Assembly (NCBI GenBank): GCA_902783575.1 | Contig: CACZRP010000090.1 | Location: forward strand, 48,552 to 112,551 | Length of the DNA: 64,000 nt | Direction: 5' to 3' | DNA from: an uncultured Eubacteriales bacterium | GTDB taxonomy: Bacteria; Bacillota; Clostridia; Lachnospirales; Bianqueaceae | In this document: positions 24,784 to 34,640 of the stretch, one piece after another | Numbering within the stretch: position 1 is the stretch's first letter | Layout: the number at the start of each line of letters is the position of its first letter | Notes under the pieces: model-generated | What the model saw: the letters and a program-made list of their open reading frames with translations, nothing else | Database searches by the model: none | What the model was told of the DNA's origin: nothing | Translations under genes and position numbers: made by a program

Positions 24784-26724
24784 TTAGGGCTTAAGCCAGC
24801 CACCGGTCACGAGCTCTCTGATGATCTGCTCCATGGCCAGAAGGTCGGCGTTTTCACTGACTGAGTGTCCCTGGGCTGTATACAGCTCCAGAGCCTTGTT
24901 GTAATAGGTCCGGGTATCCTCGTAGTTTCGCTGGGAACGGGTGGTATCCTGGGCGATCTGATAGGAAACATAGGAGAGCTGAAGATAAACCTCATACTGA
25001 TCCGGATAAGCCAGCTCAGCTCCCAGCAGGGTGCTTTTTGCCTGATCCAGCTGCCCGGCGGTCTCATAGAGCCAGGCCAGATTCAGGTAATCCGTATAGG
25101 TGCCATAGCCGGAAGCAATCAGTTCATCATAGGCTTCCGTACCCTCCGAAATCAGCGAGACGGTGCCCGCCTGAGCGGCCTTGATGGTCATGATGCCTGT
25201 CTGCCTGAGCCAGAGGCCCGATACCGGTCCCAGAGTCTTCTTGCTCATGCTCCGGCAGAAGGACGCTCCGTCCTGCCAGGCTCCGGTTTCCCCCGCCAGC
25301 TTCAGGGCCAGGGTTGCCGCATGCATCATCAGATTATCCGTGGCACTGACATCCAGCGCCGCCTGCTTGGCCAGCTCGTAGGCTCCCTTTGGATCGCCCT
25401 TCTGATAGAGGAATTCAGCCTCCACCAGCAGGCGGTCCGCTTGGGATATGTTCAGCAGAGAAGCCTGAGAGAGGTAATTCTCCGCCTGGGCCATATCACC
25501 GCTGCGGGCGGATACAATGGCCAGATCCCGGTAGATGGCGGGATCCGAGGCTTCGTTCTTTGCCGCATCCTCAAGGTATGAGAGGGCGGAAATATTGTGC
25601 TCCAGGAGCATCTCCCCCTGCCCTACCGCCAGCAGCACCCGGGCTTTTTCCCCGGTATATTTTTTGAAGTCATCCTGGTAGCCCGGGTCGTTCAGGATCT
25701 TTCGTCCATCCGCCACCAGGGCTTCCAGATATTGGGAATTGTCCGAGAAGTTCGCGATCTGCTCCGCCTCGGACATGTAAGTGTCGAAGGCCTGGAAGAA
25801 ATCCTGTTCATTCTTCTGGTGAATTACAAAGGTCAGGATTCCCGACAGCAGCACCACAGCGATGCCGGCTGCAATGCTGCCGATGGTCCAGACTCTGCGC
25901 TTCTTTCTGGCCTCATCGGACTGTTTTTCCAGATGATCCAGCTGCTGCAGCAGCTGAGCCGCGCTTCTGGTTCTTTTAACCGGAATGTCCTCCATCAGAT
26001 CGTCGACAATGTTCACGATACTGCTGGAATAAGGGACGCCCATGGCCTTCAGGGTCCAGCCCTGGGAACGTCTGACCTCCGGCAGCTGGCCGCTCATCAG
26101 ACGGTAGAACACGGCGCCAAGAGAGTAAAGATCGCTTCTCTCGTCCACCTGGGCCTTGGGATCCGGGATTCCCCGAAGCTTCATCTGAGCCCGTTCGATC
26201 TGTTCCGGCGCCGCGTACTGGCTGCTGACGCCCACCAGATCCTTGCTGTTCTCCCCATCCAGGGAGATATTAAAGTCTATCAGGCAGATATCGCCTGATT
26301 CCGTCACCATGATGTTGGCCGGTTTGATATCGCAGTGAATGATCTTCGGTGTCCGGCTGTGCAGATAGCTGAGTACCTCCGCCAGCTGCCGCAGCCAGAA
26401 CAGAAGCTGATTCTCATCGAAGACATATCCCTGATCCAGGTAATGCTGCAGATCCTGTCCCGGAATATAGTCCATGACGGTGAAGATGCCTTCCTGGGTC
26501 TCGATGAAATCATATACCTGAGGCAAGTACTGATGTCTAAGAGATTTCAGGATGTCCACCTCGATCCGGCAGTTCACCAGATCCGTAAACCGGTCATGAA
26601 CCTTTTTGACGACGACATACTTCTGCAGATTCTCATGATACCCCAGCCAGATGGTGCCCAGGCCGCCGTGGCCGATGGGCTCGATCAGCCGGTAAGTATA
26701 ATTCAGTACGTCTCCCTGATTCAT
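24784..26724 (-). CDS. Transmembrane Ser/Thr protein kinase with TPR-like extracellular part
   Basis: 646 residues. The kinase domain spans about 10-265: glycine loop IGHGGLGTIWLG, Lys 40/41 in VVVKKV, catalytic loop HCDIKPANIM (Asp 132, Lys 134, Asn 137), metal-binding motif DFN at 150-152, and APE at 172-174. The DFG glycine is replaced by Asn, and HRD is HCD, so activation-loop control is probably unlike that of standard kinases. A TM helix lies at about 278-302 (IGSIAAGIAVVLLSGILTFV). The C-terminal 340 residues have several helical repeats of TPR type (ALSYLEDAAKNEASDPAIYRDL; AQAENYLSQASLL) and should be outside. It follows the giant Ig-like gene after a 63-nt gap holding a perfect hairpin. 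Confidence 0.92.
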   Translation of the reverse strand: MNQGDVLNYTYRLIEPIGHGGLGTIWLGYHENLQKYVVVKKVHDRFTDLVNCRIEVDILKSLRHQYLPQVYDFIETQEGIFTVMDYIPGQDLQHYLDQGYVFDENQLLFWLRQLAEVLSYLHSRTPKIIHCDIKPANIMVTESGDICLIDFNISLDGENSKDLVGVSSQYAAPEQIERAQMKLRGIPDPKAQVDERSDLYSLGAVFYRLMSGQLPEVRRSQGWTLKAMGVPYSSSIVNIVDDLMEDIPVKRTRSAAQLLQQLDHLEKQSDEARKKRRVWTIGSIAAGIAVVLLSGILTFVIHQKNEQDFFQAFDTYMSEAEQIANFSDNSQYLEALVADGRKILNDPGYQDDFKKYTGEKARVLLAVGQGEMLLEHNISALSYLEDAAKNEASDPAIYRDLAIVSARSGDMAQAENYLSQASLLNISQADRLLVEAEFLYQKGDPKGAYELAKQAALDVSATDNLMMHAATLALKLAGETGAWQDGASFCRSMSKKTLGPVSGLWLRQTGIMTIKAAQAGTVSLISEGTEAYDELIASGYGTYTDYLNLAWLYETAGQLDQAKSTLLGAELAYPDQYEVYLQLSYVSYQIAQDTTRSQRNYEDTRTYYNKALELYTAQGHSVSENADLLAMEQIIRELVTGGWLKP

Positions 26725-26752
26725 ATGGGTTCCCCTGATGGTTCAAGACGGC

Positions 26753-26782
26753 AACTGCCGCACTAACGTGAGTGCGGCAGTT
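26753..26782 (-). promoter_or_regulatory. Perfect 12-bp hairpin between the giant gene and the kinase gene
   Basis: AACTGCCGCACT and AGTGCGGCAGTT flank a six-nt loop in the 63-nt gap. No T run follows on the minus strand, so it is more likely an mRNA-stabilising or processing hairpin than a terminator. Confidence 0.65.
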
Positions 26783-26787
26783 CCGAA

Positions 26788-29700
26788 TTATTTATCTTCC
26801 TCTTTTTTCTTGCGTTTTGCGATCAGGAAGGCAATAACGCCGCCAACCGCTGCCACACCGGCAATACTGCCGCCAAAGAGCGGTTTATTGTTGTAGAACT
26901 GAATCCAGCCGTTGGAGGTAACCAGCACACGGTAGTCCAGAGGCTCCGTGACGTTGCCAGCCGCGTCATAAGCAATCAGCTCGATGTCCTGATACTGGCC
27001 GGCCTCGGGAAGGCTGATGGTCAGATATCCCTCAGGAGTCAGCAGGTTGGTACCCTCGATGCTCTGCCACAGCTCTCCGTCTCTGTAGATTTCAAGCTTG
27101 GCCAGAACGGCGTTATCCTTAACGGTAACGTTGAACTCGTGGGCTTCTTCCTGATAACGTCCCATATCCTCCAGGTTTGCCACAGCCACGGTGGGAGCAG
27201 TCTTATCAACGATGAAGTCGATAATCATTTCCTTCGCCTTGTTGGTGGAGCTGTTGGTGGCGGTATCCTCGGAGTAGATGTTGATGGAATACTCACCCTC
27301 TTCGGAGAAGGCGGTAGCCTTGATGGTGTAGGTGTACTGTTTCCACTGTCCGTCGCCGCCGGCTTCTTCAACGGTGTAATCCTTGCCCTCTTCCAGCTTG
27401 ATTACCTGACCGTCCTTGGTGTAGGACAGCTCAATGAACTCAAGGGTGTCAACGTTGATCTCGGTGATCACGATATCCTGAGGATTGTTGGTAATCTGCT
27501 TGTCGATCAGCTTCTGGGTGGATTCGTTGATAATGTAGGTGGAACCGTCACGGTTGACGGAGAAGGTGATGGACTTGGTGGTCTCATTGCCTGCAGCGTC
27601 CACCGCTTTGGCGGTCAGGGTGTAAATGTCATCCATGCCTTCGGGGAAGTTGGAGAAGGTAATGGTGGCACTCTGCTCAGTGGCATTGATCATAACGAGG
27701 CCGGATGCATCCACATCGGGGTTGTTCACGCCGGTGAGGGTCCAGGTCAGGTTGTCGGAATTGAAGTTGATGTCGCTGGCGTTGATGACGGGAGCGACGG
27801 TGCCGTTGTTGGCGGATTTGTCCTGAACGCCGCTGATGGTAAGCTCAGGATTGGTCTTGTCAACGGTGAAGGCATCACCCTTGTACTCGCTGGCCGTGTT
27901 GCCTGCCTGGTCGACGTAGGAGATGTTGAAGGTATAATCTCCGTCGCCGGGGTAGCGGACGGTGGCGGTATGGGTATCTCCGTTGCTGGCCCACTCAGAA
28001 ACTACCGGAACGTCGATGGATTCGCCATCCAGCTCGGCGGTAATGGTGGTGGACACATTGCCGGAATTGAAGTTGTGCTCTTCAATGGTGATGGTAGCGG
28101 TACGCTCAGCCTTGTAATAGTTGCCGTTGGTGGCATTGTTATTGTCGTAGCTGACGCTGATGACCGGGGTGGTCAGGTCAATCGTGAATTCCGGTACAGT
28201 AGCTGTCTCAGAAGCATTGCCAGCAAGATCTGTGCAGTTTGCAGACATCGTATAGTCTCCATCTGCTCCAAAGGTTACTGTACATGTATGAGTAGCACTG
28301 TCAGAAACTCCAGAATCAGAGCTATGAGTCCATCCGCTGATAACAGGCTGAACACCGTCAGTATTTGTAATACTGAATCTGAAATCATTCTCATTAAAGT
28401 TTCGTTCGGTAACAACTACCGTCGCCACACGAGGCGCATTGTAATAACGCTCATTCTGCGGACTGTTGTTATCAAAAGTAATATTGATAACAGGATTAGT
28501 GATATCGATCTTGACTTCTTTGATTTCAACAATCTCATTACCGGCATTGTCAACTGCCGTTACACGAATCTTAACATTATTGCTGTTATTGAGAGACGCT
28601 GTTATTGTCTTATCGTAATCAGCAATTCGTGTTCTGGGATCTGCTTTAAAGTTATCAAAGGTCTCTGTCTGGGTGACCTGATCGTCTTTAAGGACTTCAT
28701 AGGTAATAGTCTTTAGACCGGAATAGGTATCCCCTGCGATCGGATCTTCGATATGCAGGTGGAAAGCTACATCAGAATTGAAGATATCATGCGCAGGCGC
28801 AGCCGTAGTGATGGTAATAATCGGTGCATTAGTATCAGCATTCAGAGGTTTGGTATTATCAACAACACCGTACTGATCAGAACTGATATATGCGACATTG
28901 CCAGCTTTGTCTTCCAGTTTGATGTAAGGCACAAACTGCTCGTTAGGAGTAACACTAAAGCTTTCGCCAGTTGTCCATTCAGTCAGTGCTTCTACCTCAC
29001 TTTGGGACATCTGAGTGTATGCCTTATAATACTTAATCGGCTGCAGCGGAGATGTAATATCTTCCTGTGAAGCAGTGACGGTTAATCCAGTCTTGGAGAA
29101 GATTCCAAATGTAATTGTATTGAAGAATGCTTCCCAGGTACCTTTAGCCGCTCCAGATTCAAGGATTGAAACCTGACCTGTGGGAGCTGTTTTATCTACT
29201 GTAAAGTAGTCTGTCGACCAGGTAGCTGTACGACCCGCAAGGTCAGTATAAGTAAATGTTACGGTGTAGTTAGCATCGACGGAATAGGTAAGAGTAGGAC
29301 TGGTACGTTCATCTACGTTTGAAGTCCATTTTTCTGCCTGATTTGCAATAGACTGATAATTGGGCACAGTTCCCGTCTCAGCATTCACTTTACTGGTGCC
29401 TACCGTATAAGTAACCTGACCGTCAACAAAAGCACCATCAAGAGCGAAGTTATGTTCTTTGACTACGATTACAGAATCAATGGTAACATTTTTATAAACA
29501 CGGTCTGCTTCCGTCTTGCCAGGAGTAATAGAAGAACCGCCAGCAGTATACTTGATTACCTGAATTACAGGATCAGTAGTATCAACGACAAATTCTTTCT
29601 CAGCAACTGTTCCTTCAGCATAAGTGATTCCTTCATTTTTATTCTCAGCAGTATCTACTACGCTGAAGCTGAAGTTGCTGTATAGATTATCGCCGCTGAA

Positions 29701-32700
29701 TACTATCGTAGCTGTATTAATTCTCTCATCGGTGAAAGCAGTAGGCTCTTTACCTTTCTCAGAGTCAGACGTCCAGGATGCTGTTATCCCGTTGATGCTA
29801 TTGATCTTGTCGATGGTAACACCAGTATATTTGGTTCCATCTTCAAGAGTCAGATCAAACAGGGCTTTTGAAGGATCGAAATTTCTTTCCTTTACAGTAA
29901 CAGTTGCCGTACGGGATGACTGGAAATACTTTTCATTATATACTTTGTTATTGTCAAAACTGATTTCCACTGTAGGAGCAGTTCTGTCGACCTTAACTTC
30001 CTGTTCATCCTTTACCGAGTTTCCAGAACGGTCGTATGCAATAACAACAATTTTGATATTATTGCTATTATATTCCTTGTTCAAGGTAAAGGTTTCTGAA
30101 ATGTACTTTGTAGCTTCAGGAGCAGGAGTCGTTACATCATTCGCAGGATCATACTCTTCCGGCTGATAACGCTCTGTCTGGAATTTACCAGTCTCAGCAT
30201 TTGCATACAGAATCTGCTTATCCTTCTCCTCACCATCAACTAAAACATACGTCTCAATCCGTTCGATACCAGAAACGCCAAGAACTTCATAGGTCTTGTT
30301 AGCTTCGACAGTTGATACAAATGCTCCATCAACTGCTTCAATAGTGTATGTAATCTCATCATCTTTTCCATACACTTTTGTTCCATCGATACCTTTGATG
30401 TCGGTGGTAGGCTCTACCTTCTCAATAATAATACCATTGGAAGCATAGATTTTGACATTGCCAACGTTATCCTTAGCGCGAACAGCCATAATATAATCAT
30501 CAGCGTTGTCTACACTAAGTTCAGCCTTATCGCCAGCAATCCATTGAGTATCTGCAAGAGTCTGGAGATAAGTCTTAAGTATGGCAGCATCAACAGCTCC
30601 ATCAGAATTCATCATCGATTCATTAATATGCACCAGATGATATCCATATACATCAACACCGCTTCCTTCACCATCATTGACAGTAAAAGAAAGCTCATAT
30701 TTTTCGTTGCTGTACATACCAAAGCTGATGGCACTCAGTACCTGATCAACAGCATGAGTAACCGTAACCTTATCATTAAATGTTACAACAGGAGCATCGG
30801 AATCAATGTAGATTGTAATAGGATGCTCAGATGTTACTGTAGGCGGATCAGCCTCATCAGCAAGATAGAATTTATATTCGCCGGTTGTATCAACGCCTTT
30901 TTCCAACTCTTTGGAAAACACATTCGTTGTTTTGTCACCGGTCACATCGACTGCGGAGTCATCAACCACAAGAAATACTTTTTCATAATCTTTAAGTTCT
31001 GGATATTTTGTAGCATTTACCTGCAGTTGTAAAGTTCCACCAACAGTAGATCCCTCATTGTCTCGAGTTCCCATCAACCAAATAGGTCCATTGGCATCAG
31101 GATAATAATAGTTCGTTCCTCCTACAACAAGAATGTCGTCATAATCGTAAGATGAAATGTCGTAAGTAGTGATAGTCAGTGTTGCATAGCTGCTATTTTC
31201 GTCAATATTAAATGTATAGTTCGAGAGGGGAGATGTTGCAGGAAGATCCGGAACTATAGATTTACCATACGATTTAACGAGATACTCTGTAGCAGAGGCA
31301 GCGTCGCCAACAACTTTTAGCCTGAGTGCACTTAACGCATTATTAACCGTTGTTGTGTCATCACTTCCGTTAGAAGTAACAATTGCGCTTGCATCCTGAA
31401 GTACTACCTGTCCCTCTTTGCTCACAATATCCGAATCTATAGTCGCTTTCAGATTTTTCGGGTATGTATATTCTGATTCAGCAGTTTTGACAACCAGTGG
31501 TTTGGGATTGATGACAAACGTCGTCTTTAACTTTACAGGCGTTGCAACAGATACTGTGTATAAAGTATAATCCGAGGATTCAATAGAAGGAATGGTTGTT
31601 GCAAGTACATAATCATAATTTCCTGCATTTGCATTAACAGCACCTTCACTATTAGCTACCTTAACAGTAAATGTAAGCACTACTTCTTCATCTGAGAGAG
31701 CAGTATTTTTATAAGTGACCTTTGCTGTAAATGTCTGATCAATACCGTCATATACCCCAGTTACAGGATCCATTACATAACCTGAACTAAACTCAGAAGT
31801 CGCAAGTTCTTCCAGGTTTAACGACTTAGTAATCTTAATTTTGAATTCATAGGTGCTCGCGACATATTGGCCAACTGCCGGCCTTGAAACAGTAATCGTG
31901 ACTTCCCCTAACTTTTTAATGGTTAAAGTTCCACTATTTGCATTGGCAAATTGCGCAATAGTTGAATCAGAAGAAACATAAGTCAGAGAAGCACTTTGAA
32001 GTTCAGTTGGAAGAGCCACCTTCATAGAGACTGGAATAGTCAAAGAAGGCTCATAAGAAAGACGTAATAATCGGTATGTCTTATCCCCTTCTACCTTGTT
32101 GTCCCAATCATTTGCAGTATTCCATGTAGCAGTTTCATCAAGTTCCAGAGGCGCATCTTTTTGAAGAGCAATTGCAGTTTCAGTGGAAATTGTTGTCGGA
32201 CTATGATCGTTATCGCCAACATAGTATGCAGCAAAATAATACTCTCCTGTATCACCTAATACTCCGCCTATTGATTCTCTAAGAACATTAATCTCTGCTT
32301 TTCCATCAGAAAGTGTGTCTTCACCAATCTTTACTCTATCTTCATAAGACTGATTTTTAAGATAGTAGTAGAAATGGACATTTCCTGTCGCATCATGATC
32401 CTCTTCCCCAAAAGTAAAGGTCAAGTCAACAGATTCCGCATTCAGCCCATTAACAGCCCCAACCGGAGTGGCAGTAATTGTTGGAATGGACGGAGTCTTT
32501 TTTATGACATTGAAAGATACCGTTTTGCTTATATTCTTGCCATTCTTTGTTCCCGTAACTGTAATGGTAACTCCTTCAGGAGTGTCTTCAGAAGTATTTC
32601 GTTTAATCGTAATAGTTGAAGATGTCCCTGTTGCAGGTGCTAATTGAATCTTATTAGATGAAGACTGCCAGGTATAAGTAGCCCCATTAACGGGATTGCT

Positions 32701-33600
32701 AACAGAAAGAGCAAAAGAGTCTCCACTGCTGAATGTCTGTCCATCAGCAAATTCTGCATTATCTTTAGATATGCTAAGAACATTCACCAAGTCAACTGAG
32801 TGATTTGTAGTTGCTGTAGTTAATTTGATGGTTTCAGTATAAACCTCATAATTGGCACCAGCATTTATTGTCAATGAGAGAGGTGTATTCAGTGGTAATT
32901 CATTAAGATTGGTATAAGTAGTACTTCCCGAGGTCAATGTCACCATGGAGGGTTCAAGGGTAACAGGCTCGCCAAAGGAGTCCTTTGCCGTGATCGTAAG
33001 AACTCCGATCGGCTCTAGAACAACAGCCTCTTCATAAGATGCTGTGGTCAGTGACAGAGTTCCTTCCTTTTTAATATACCCTGCCTTTTCAACTACATAT
33101 TTATAATTTCCCACCGCCAGAACAAACTTGTAAGGATTGCCTTCTTCTGGAGGGCAAGAAATATCGTCTTTCGTCACTGTAATAGTAGCATCATCAACAC
33201 TTACAGAACTATTAGCATCCGTAACATTAAACGTTACAGTACATAACAATCTGATTCTAAGTGAATTAAAAGAAGTAGCTAAATTGCCTGTACTTGCATT
33301 CAATTGAAAGCTCTCATATCCGGGAACAGTGCCTTTTACTGTATAATTGACACCTTTCTCAAGACCCGTGAAAGTATAAGTGCCATCAGCATTATCAGAA
33401 CCAGTAGTGACAACCTCATTTAGGGGGTTATAAACCGTTATGGTTGCGCCTTTGACTGGTTGATCATCACTGTTATAAAGCGTTACCATTATCGGGTCAA
33501 CTGGCTCAGCATGCGCAGTAATCCGCTGCGGGATTCCCACACCGATAATCATCGCCAATGAGAGCAGTACTGCTAACACCCGTTTTGTTAGTTTTCTCAT
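26788..33600 (-). CDS. Giant (2270-residue) Ig-like repeat surface protein
   Basis: A signal peptide (VLAVLLSLAMIIGVGIPQRITAHA) is followed by carboxypeptidase-regulatory/SpaA-like domains (VTLYNSDDQPVKGATITVYNP). MBG-like and Ig-like domains come next, then a long run of related modules around residues 1050-2100 carrying phrases such as TAPTVEISFDNNKVYNEKYF, RTATVTVKERNF and YxDxAGN. The protein ends in one TM helix (GSIAGVAAVGGVIAFLIA) and a basic tail RKKKEEDK. There is no LPXTG motif, so it is held by the membrane helix. The role is probably adhesion or sensing. The middle of the gene is visibly richer in A+T than its 3' end and its neighbours. It overlaps the upstream gene by four nt. 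Confidence 0.92.
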   Translation of the reverse strand: MRKLTKRVLAVLLSLAMIIGVGIPQRITAHAEPVDPIMVTLYNSDDQPVKGATITVYNPLNEVVTTGSDNADGTYTFTGLEKGVNYTVKGTVPGYESFQLNASTGNLATSFNSLRIRLLCTVTFNVTDANSSVSVDDATITVTKDDISCPPEEGNPYKFVLAVGNYKYVVEKAGYIKKEGTLSLTTASYEEAVVLEPIGVLTITAKDSFGEPVTLEPSMVTLTSGSTTYTNLNELPLNTPLSLTINAGANYEVYTETIKLTTATTNHSVDLVNVLSISKDNAEFADGQTFSSGDSFALSVSNPVNGATYTWQSSSNKIQLAPATGTSSTITIKRNTSEDTPEGVTITVTGTKNGKNISKTVSFNVIKKTPSIPTITATPVGAVNGLNAESVDLTFTFGEEDHDATGNVHFYYYLKNQSYEDRVKIGEDTLSDGKAEINVLRESIGGVLGDTGEYYFAAYYVGDNDHSPTTISTETAIALQKDAPLELDETATWNTANDWDNKVEGDKTYRLLRLSYEPSLTIPVSMKVALPTELQSASLTYVSSDSTIAQFANANSGTLTIKKLGEVTITVSRPAVGQYVASTYEFKIKITKSLNLEELATSEFSSGYVMDPVTGVYDGIDQTFTAKVTYKNTALSDEEVVLTFTVKVANSEGAVNANAGNYDYVLATTIPSIESSDYTLYTVSVATPVKLKTTFVINPKPLVVKTAESEYTYPKNLKATIDSDIVSKEGQVVLQDASAIVTSNGSDDTTTVNNALSALRLKVVGDAASATEYLVKSYGKSIVPDLPATSPLSNYTFNIDENSSYATLTITTYDISSYDYDDILVVGGTNYYYPDANGPIWLMGTRDNEGSTVGGTLQLQVNATKYPELKDYEKVFLVVDDSAVDVTGDKTTNVFSKELEKGVDTTGEYKFYLADEADPPTVTSEHPITIYIDSDAPVVTFNDKVTVTHAVDQVLSAISFGMYSNEKYELSFTVNDGEGSGVDVYGYHLVHINESMMNSDGAVDAAILKTYLQTLADTQWIAGDKAELSVDNADDYIMAVRAKDNVGNVKIYASNGIIIEKVEPTTDIKGIDGTKVYGKDDEITYTIEAVDGAFVSTVEANKTYEVLGVSGIERIETYVLVDGEEKDKQILYANAETGKFQTERYQPEEYDPANDVTTPAPEATKYISETFTLNKEYNSNNIKIVVIAYDRSGNSVKDEQEVKVDRTAPTVEISFDNNKVYNEKYFQSSRTATVTVKERNFDPSKALFDLTLEDGTKYTGVTIDKINSINGITASWTSDSEKGKEPTAFTDERINTATIVFSGDNLYSNFSFSVVDTAENKNEGITYAEGTVAEKEFVVDTTDPVIQVIKYTAGGSSITPGKTEADRVYKNVTIDSVIVVKEHNFALDGAFVDGQVTYTVGTSKVNAETGTVPNYQSIANQAEKWTSNVDERTSPTLTYSVDANYTVTFTYTDLAGRTATWSTDYFTVDKTAPTGQVSILESGAAKGTWEAFFNTITFGIFSKTGLTVTASQEDITSPLQPIKYYKAYTQMSQSEVEALTEWTTGESFSVTPNEQFVPYIKLEDKAGNVAYISSDQYGVVDNTKPLNADTNAPIITITTAAPAHDIFNSDVAFHLHIEDPIAGDTYSGLKTITYEVLKDDQVTQTETFDNFKADPRTRIADYDKTITASLNNSNNVKIRVTAVDNAGNEIVEIKEVKIDITNPVINITFDNNSPQNERYYNAPRVATVVVTERNFNENDFRFSITNTDGVQPVISGWTHSSDSGVSDSATHTCTVTFGADGDYTMSANCTDLAGNASETATVPEFTIDLTTPVISVSYDNNNATNGNYYKAERTATITIEEHNFNSGNVSTTITAELDGESIDVPVVSEWASNGDTHTATVRYPGDGDYTFNISYVDQAGNTASEYKGDAFTVDKTNPELTISGVQDKSANNGTVAPVINASDINFNSDNLTWTLTGVNNPDVDASGLVMINATEQSATITFSNFPEGMDDIYTLTAKAVDAAGNETTKSITFSVNRDGSTYIINESTQKLIDKQITNNPQDIVITEINVDTLEFIELSYTKDGQVIKLEEGKDYTVEEAGGDGQWKQYTYTIKATAFSEEGEYSINIYSEDTATNSSTNKAKEMIIDFIVDKTAPTVAVANLEDMGRYQEEAHEFNVTVKDNAVLAKLEIYRDGELWQSIEGTNLLTPEGYLTISLPEAGQYQDIELIAYDAAGNVTEPLDYRVLVTSNGWIQFYNNKPLFGGSIAGVAAVGGVIAFLIAKRKKKEEDK

Positions 33601-34112
33601 TTTGTTTCACTTTCCTTTCTTTGTAAAGGATTATCTTTCTTGGTTTGCGTCTTTAACTGACGCTTATGATGAGCATATATGTAAACTCTTCCGTTCAGCA
33701 CGAAGTGCCACAGGAAGGTCGTTACAAAGATGATCAGCAGAGATATCATTAGGATATCCGGGTAGTGCCAGAGGGTATTTCCCAGAATCACTGCCACCAG
33801 GCTGAGTCCGCAGAGGATGTCGTTGACCAGAGCAAAGGGACTTCTTCCGAATCCCAGGAAGCCCGGTCCGAACCATCCTTTGATTTTCTGGTAGAGAGCT
33901 TCTTTCCTGGCCTTGTTCCATGCGAGGATGAAACACACCAGTCCGAAGATCAGTCCGATCCAGAAAAGGGATCCGGCGGTATAGCCCAGAGCGGTAAGTC
34001 TGCCCTGAGAATCAATGGCCCTTGGTATCAGCAGCACTGACAGCGCTGTGGCCGCATAGCCCACCAGCGAAAGGGATGTCAGGATGCGGCAGGCCAGTTT
34101 TGGTTTCTTCAT
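33597..34112 (-). CDS. Small integral membrane protein of the kinase cluster
   Basis: 171 residues with four or five hydrophobic helices (LTSLSLVGYAATALSVLLI, LFWIGLIFGLVCFILAW, ILCGLSLVAVILGNTLW, ILMISLLIIFVTTFLWHFVL) and a strongly basic C-terminus (HHKRQLKTQTKKDN). I do not recognise a family. It is coupled by four-nt overlaps both upstream and downstream, so its product is probably made together with the giant surface protein and may help place or fold it. That role is inference from position only. Confidence 0.75.
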   Translation of the reverse strand: MKKPKLACRILTSLSLVGYAATALSVLLIPRAIDSQGRLTALGYTAGSLFWIGLIFGLVCFILAWNKARKEALYQKIKGWFGPGFLGFGRSPFALVNDILCGLSLVAVILGNTLWHYPDILMISLLIIFVTTFLWHFVLNGRVYIYAHHKRQLKTQTKKDNPLQRKESETK

Positions 34113-34639
34113 TCGGGGATCACCTCATCGGTATGGATCTCGATGATGGTTCTGATCACTTTAAATCCGCCCGAGGCTGCGGGAGCACTGCTTCTGACCA
34201 TCCCCTGAGAAAGGGGTGCCGTCTCTCCGTAGTACTCATCCAGCGGTGTAGTTTCCGGCGAGTCGTAAGCCGGTGCCGGGGCCGATGCGGGTGCTGCGGG
34301 AGCAGCTGCCATCATAGGCTGGCCGGTCATCAGGTTGCCGGAATCGAACTGCCCTCCTCCGCTCTGGGAGGCGTTCTGCTGCAGGATTCCGGTTCTGCCC
34401 TTCCGCTTGCCGCTCTGGTCAATGTTTCTTCCGGTCAGCGCTCCTGAAGCGCCGTTCTCGGACATCTCGGCGATGGCCTTCTTGGCTCCCCTTCCGGTCA
34501 GCTCGTCGAAGATTTTCGGAATCTTCAGCCAGAAGAAGAGGAAGACCGCCACCAGCACCAGCAGGATAGCTGCGATGCCGCACCAGACAAACAGTGCGTG
34601 GTAGGTGTTGATTAGCTGTTCAAAGTTTTGCGTACTCAT
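34109..34639 (-). CDS. Single-pass membrane protein of the kinase cluster, unknown function
   Basis: 176 residues. One TM helix (ALFVWCGIAAILLVLVAVFLFFWL, about 15-38) is followed by a soluble region with basic and Gln/Gly-rich sequence, an Ala/Pro-rich linker (AAAPAAPASAPAPAYD) and a short end, FKVIRTIIEIHTDEVIPE. Thr/Ser-rich segments (SPETTPLDEYYGE) could be kinase targets, but nothing in the sequence proves it. It starts two nt after the kinase stop and overlaps the next gene, firmly inside the operon. No family recognised. Confidence 0.7.
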   Translation of the reverse strand: MSTQNFEQLINTYHALFVWCGIAAILLVLVAVFLFFWLKIPKIFDELTGRGAKKAIAEMSENGASGALTGRNIDQSGKRKGRTGILQQNASQSGGGQFDSGNLMTGQPMMAAAPAAPASAPAPAYDSPETTPLDEYYGETAPLSQGMVRSSAPAASGGFKVIRTIIEIHTDEVIPE

Positions 34640-34640
34640 A

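Noticed and set aside
24749..24790. TTAGGG-like telomere repeat
   Set aside because: Only two or three imperfect copies in the gap between the LRR and kinase genes; chance in a short A/G-rich spacer.
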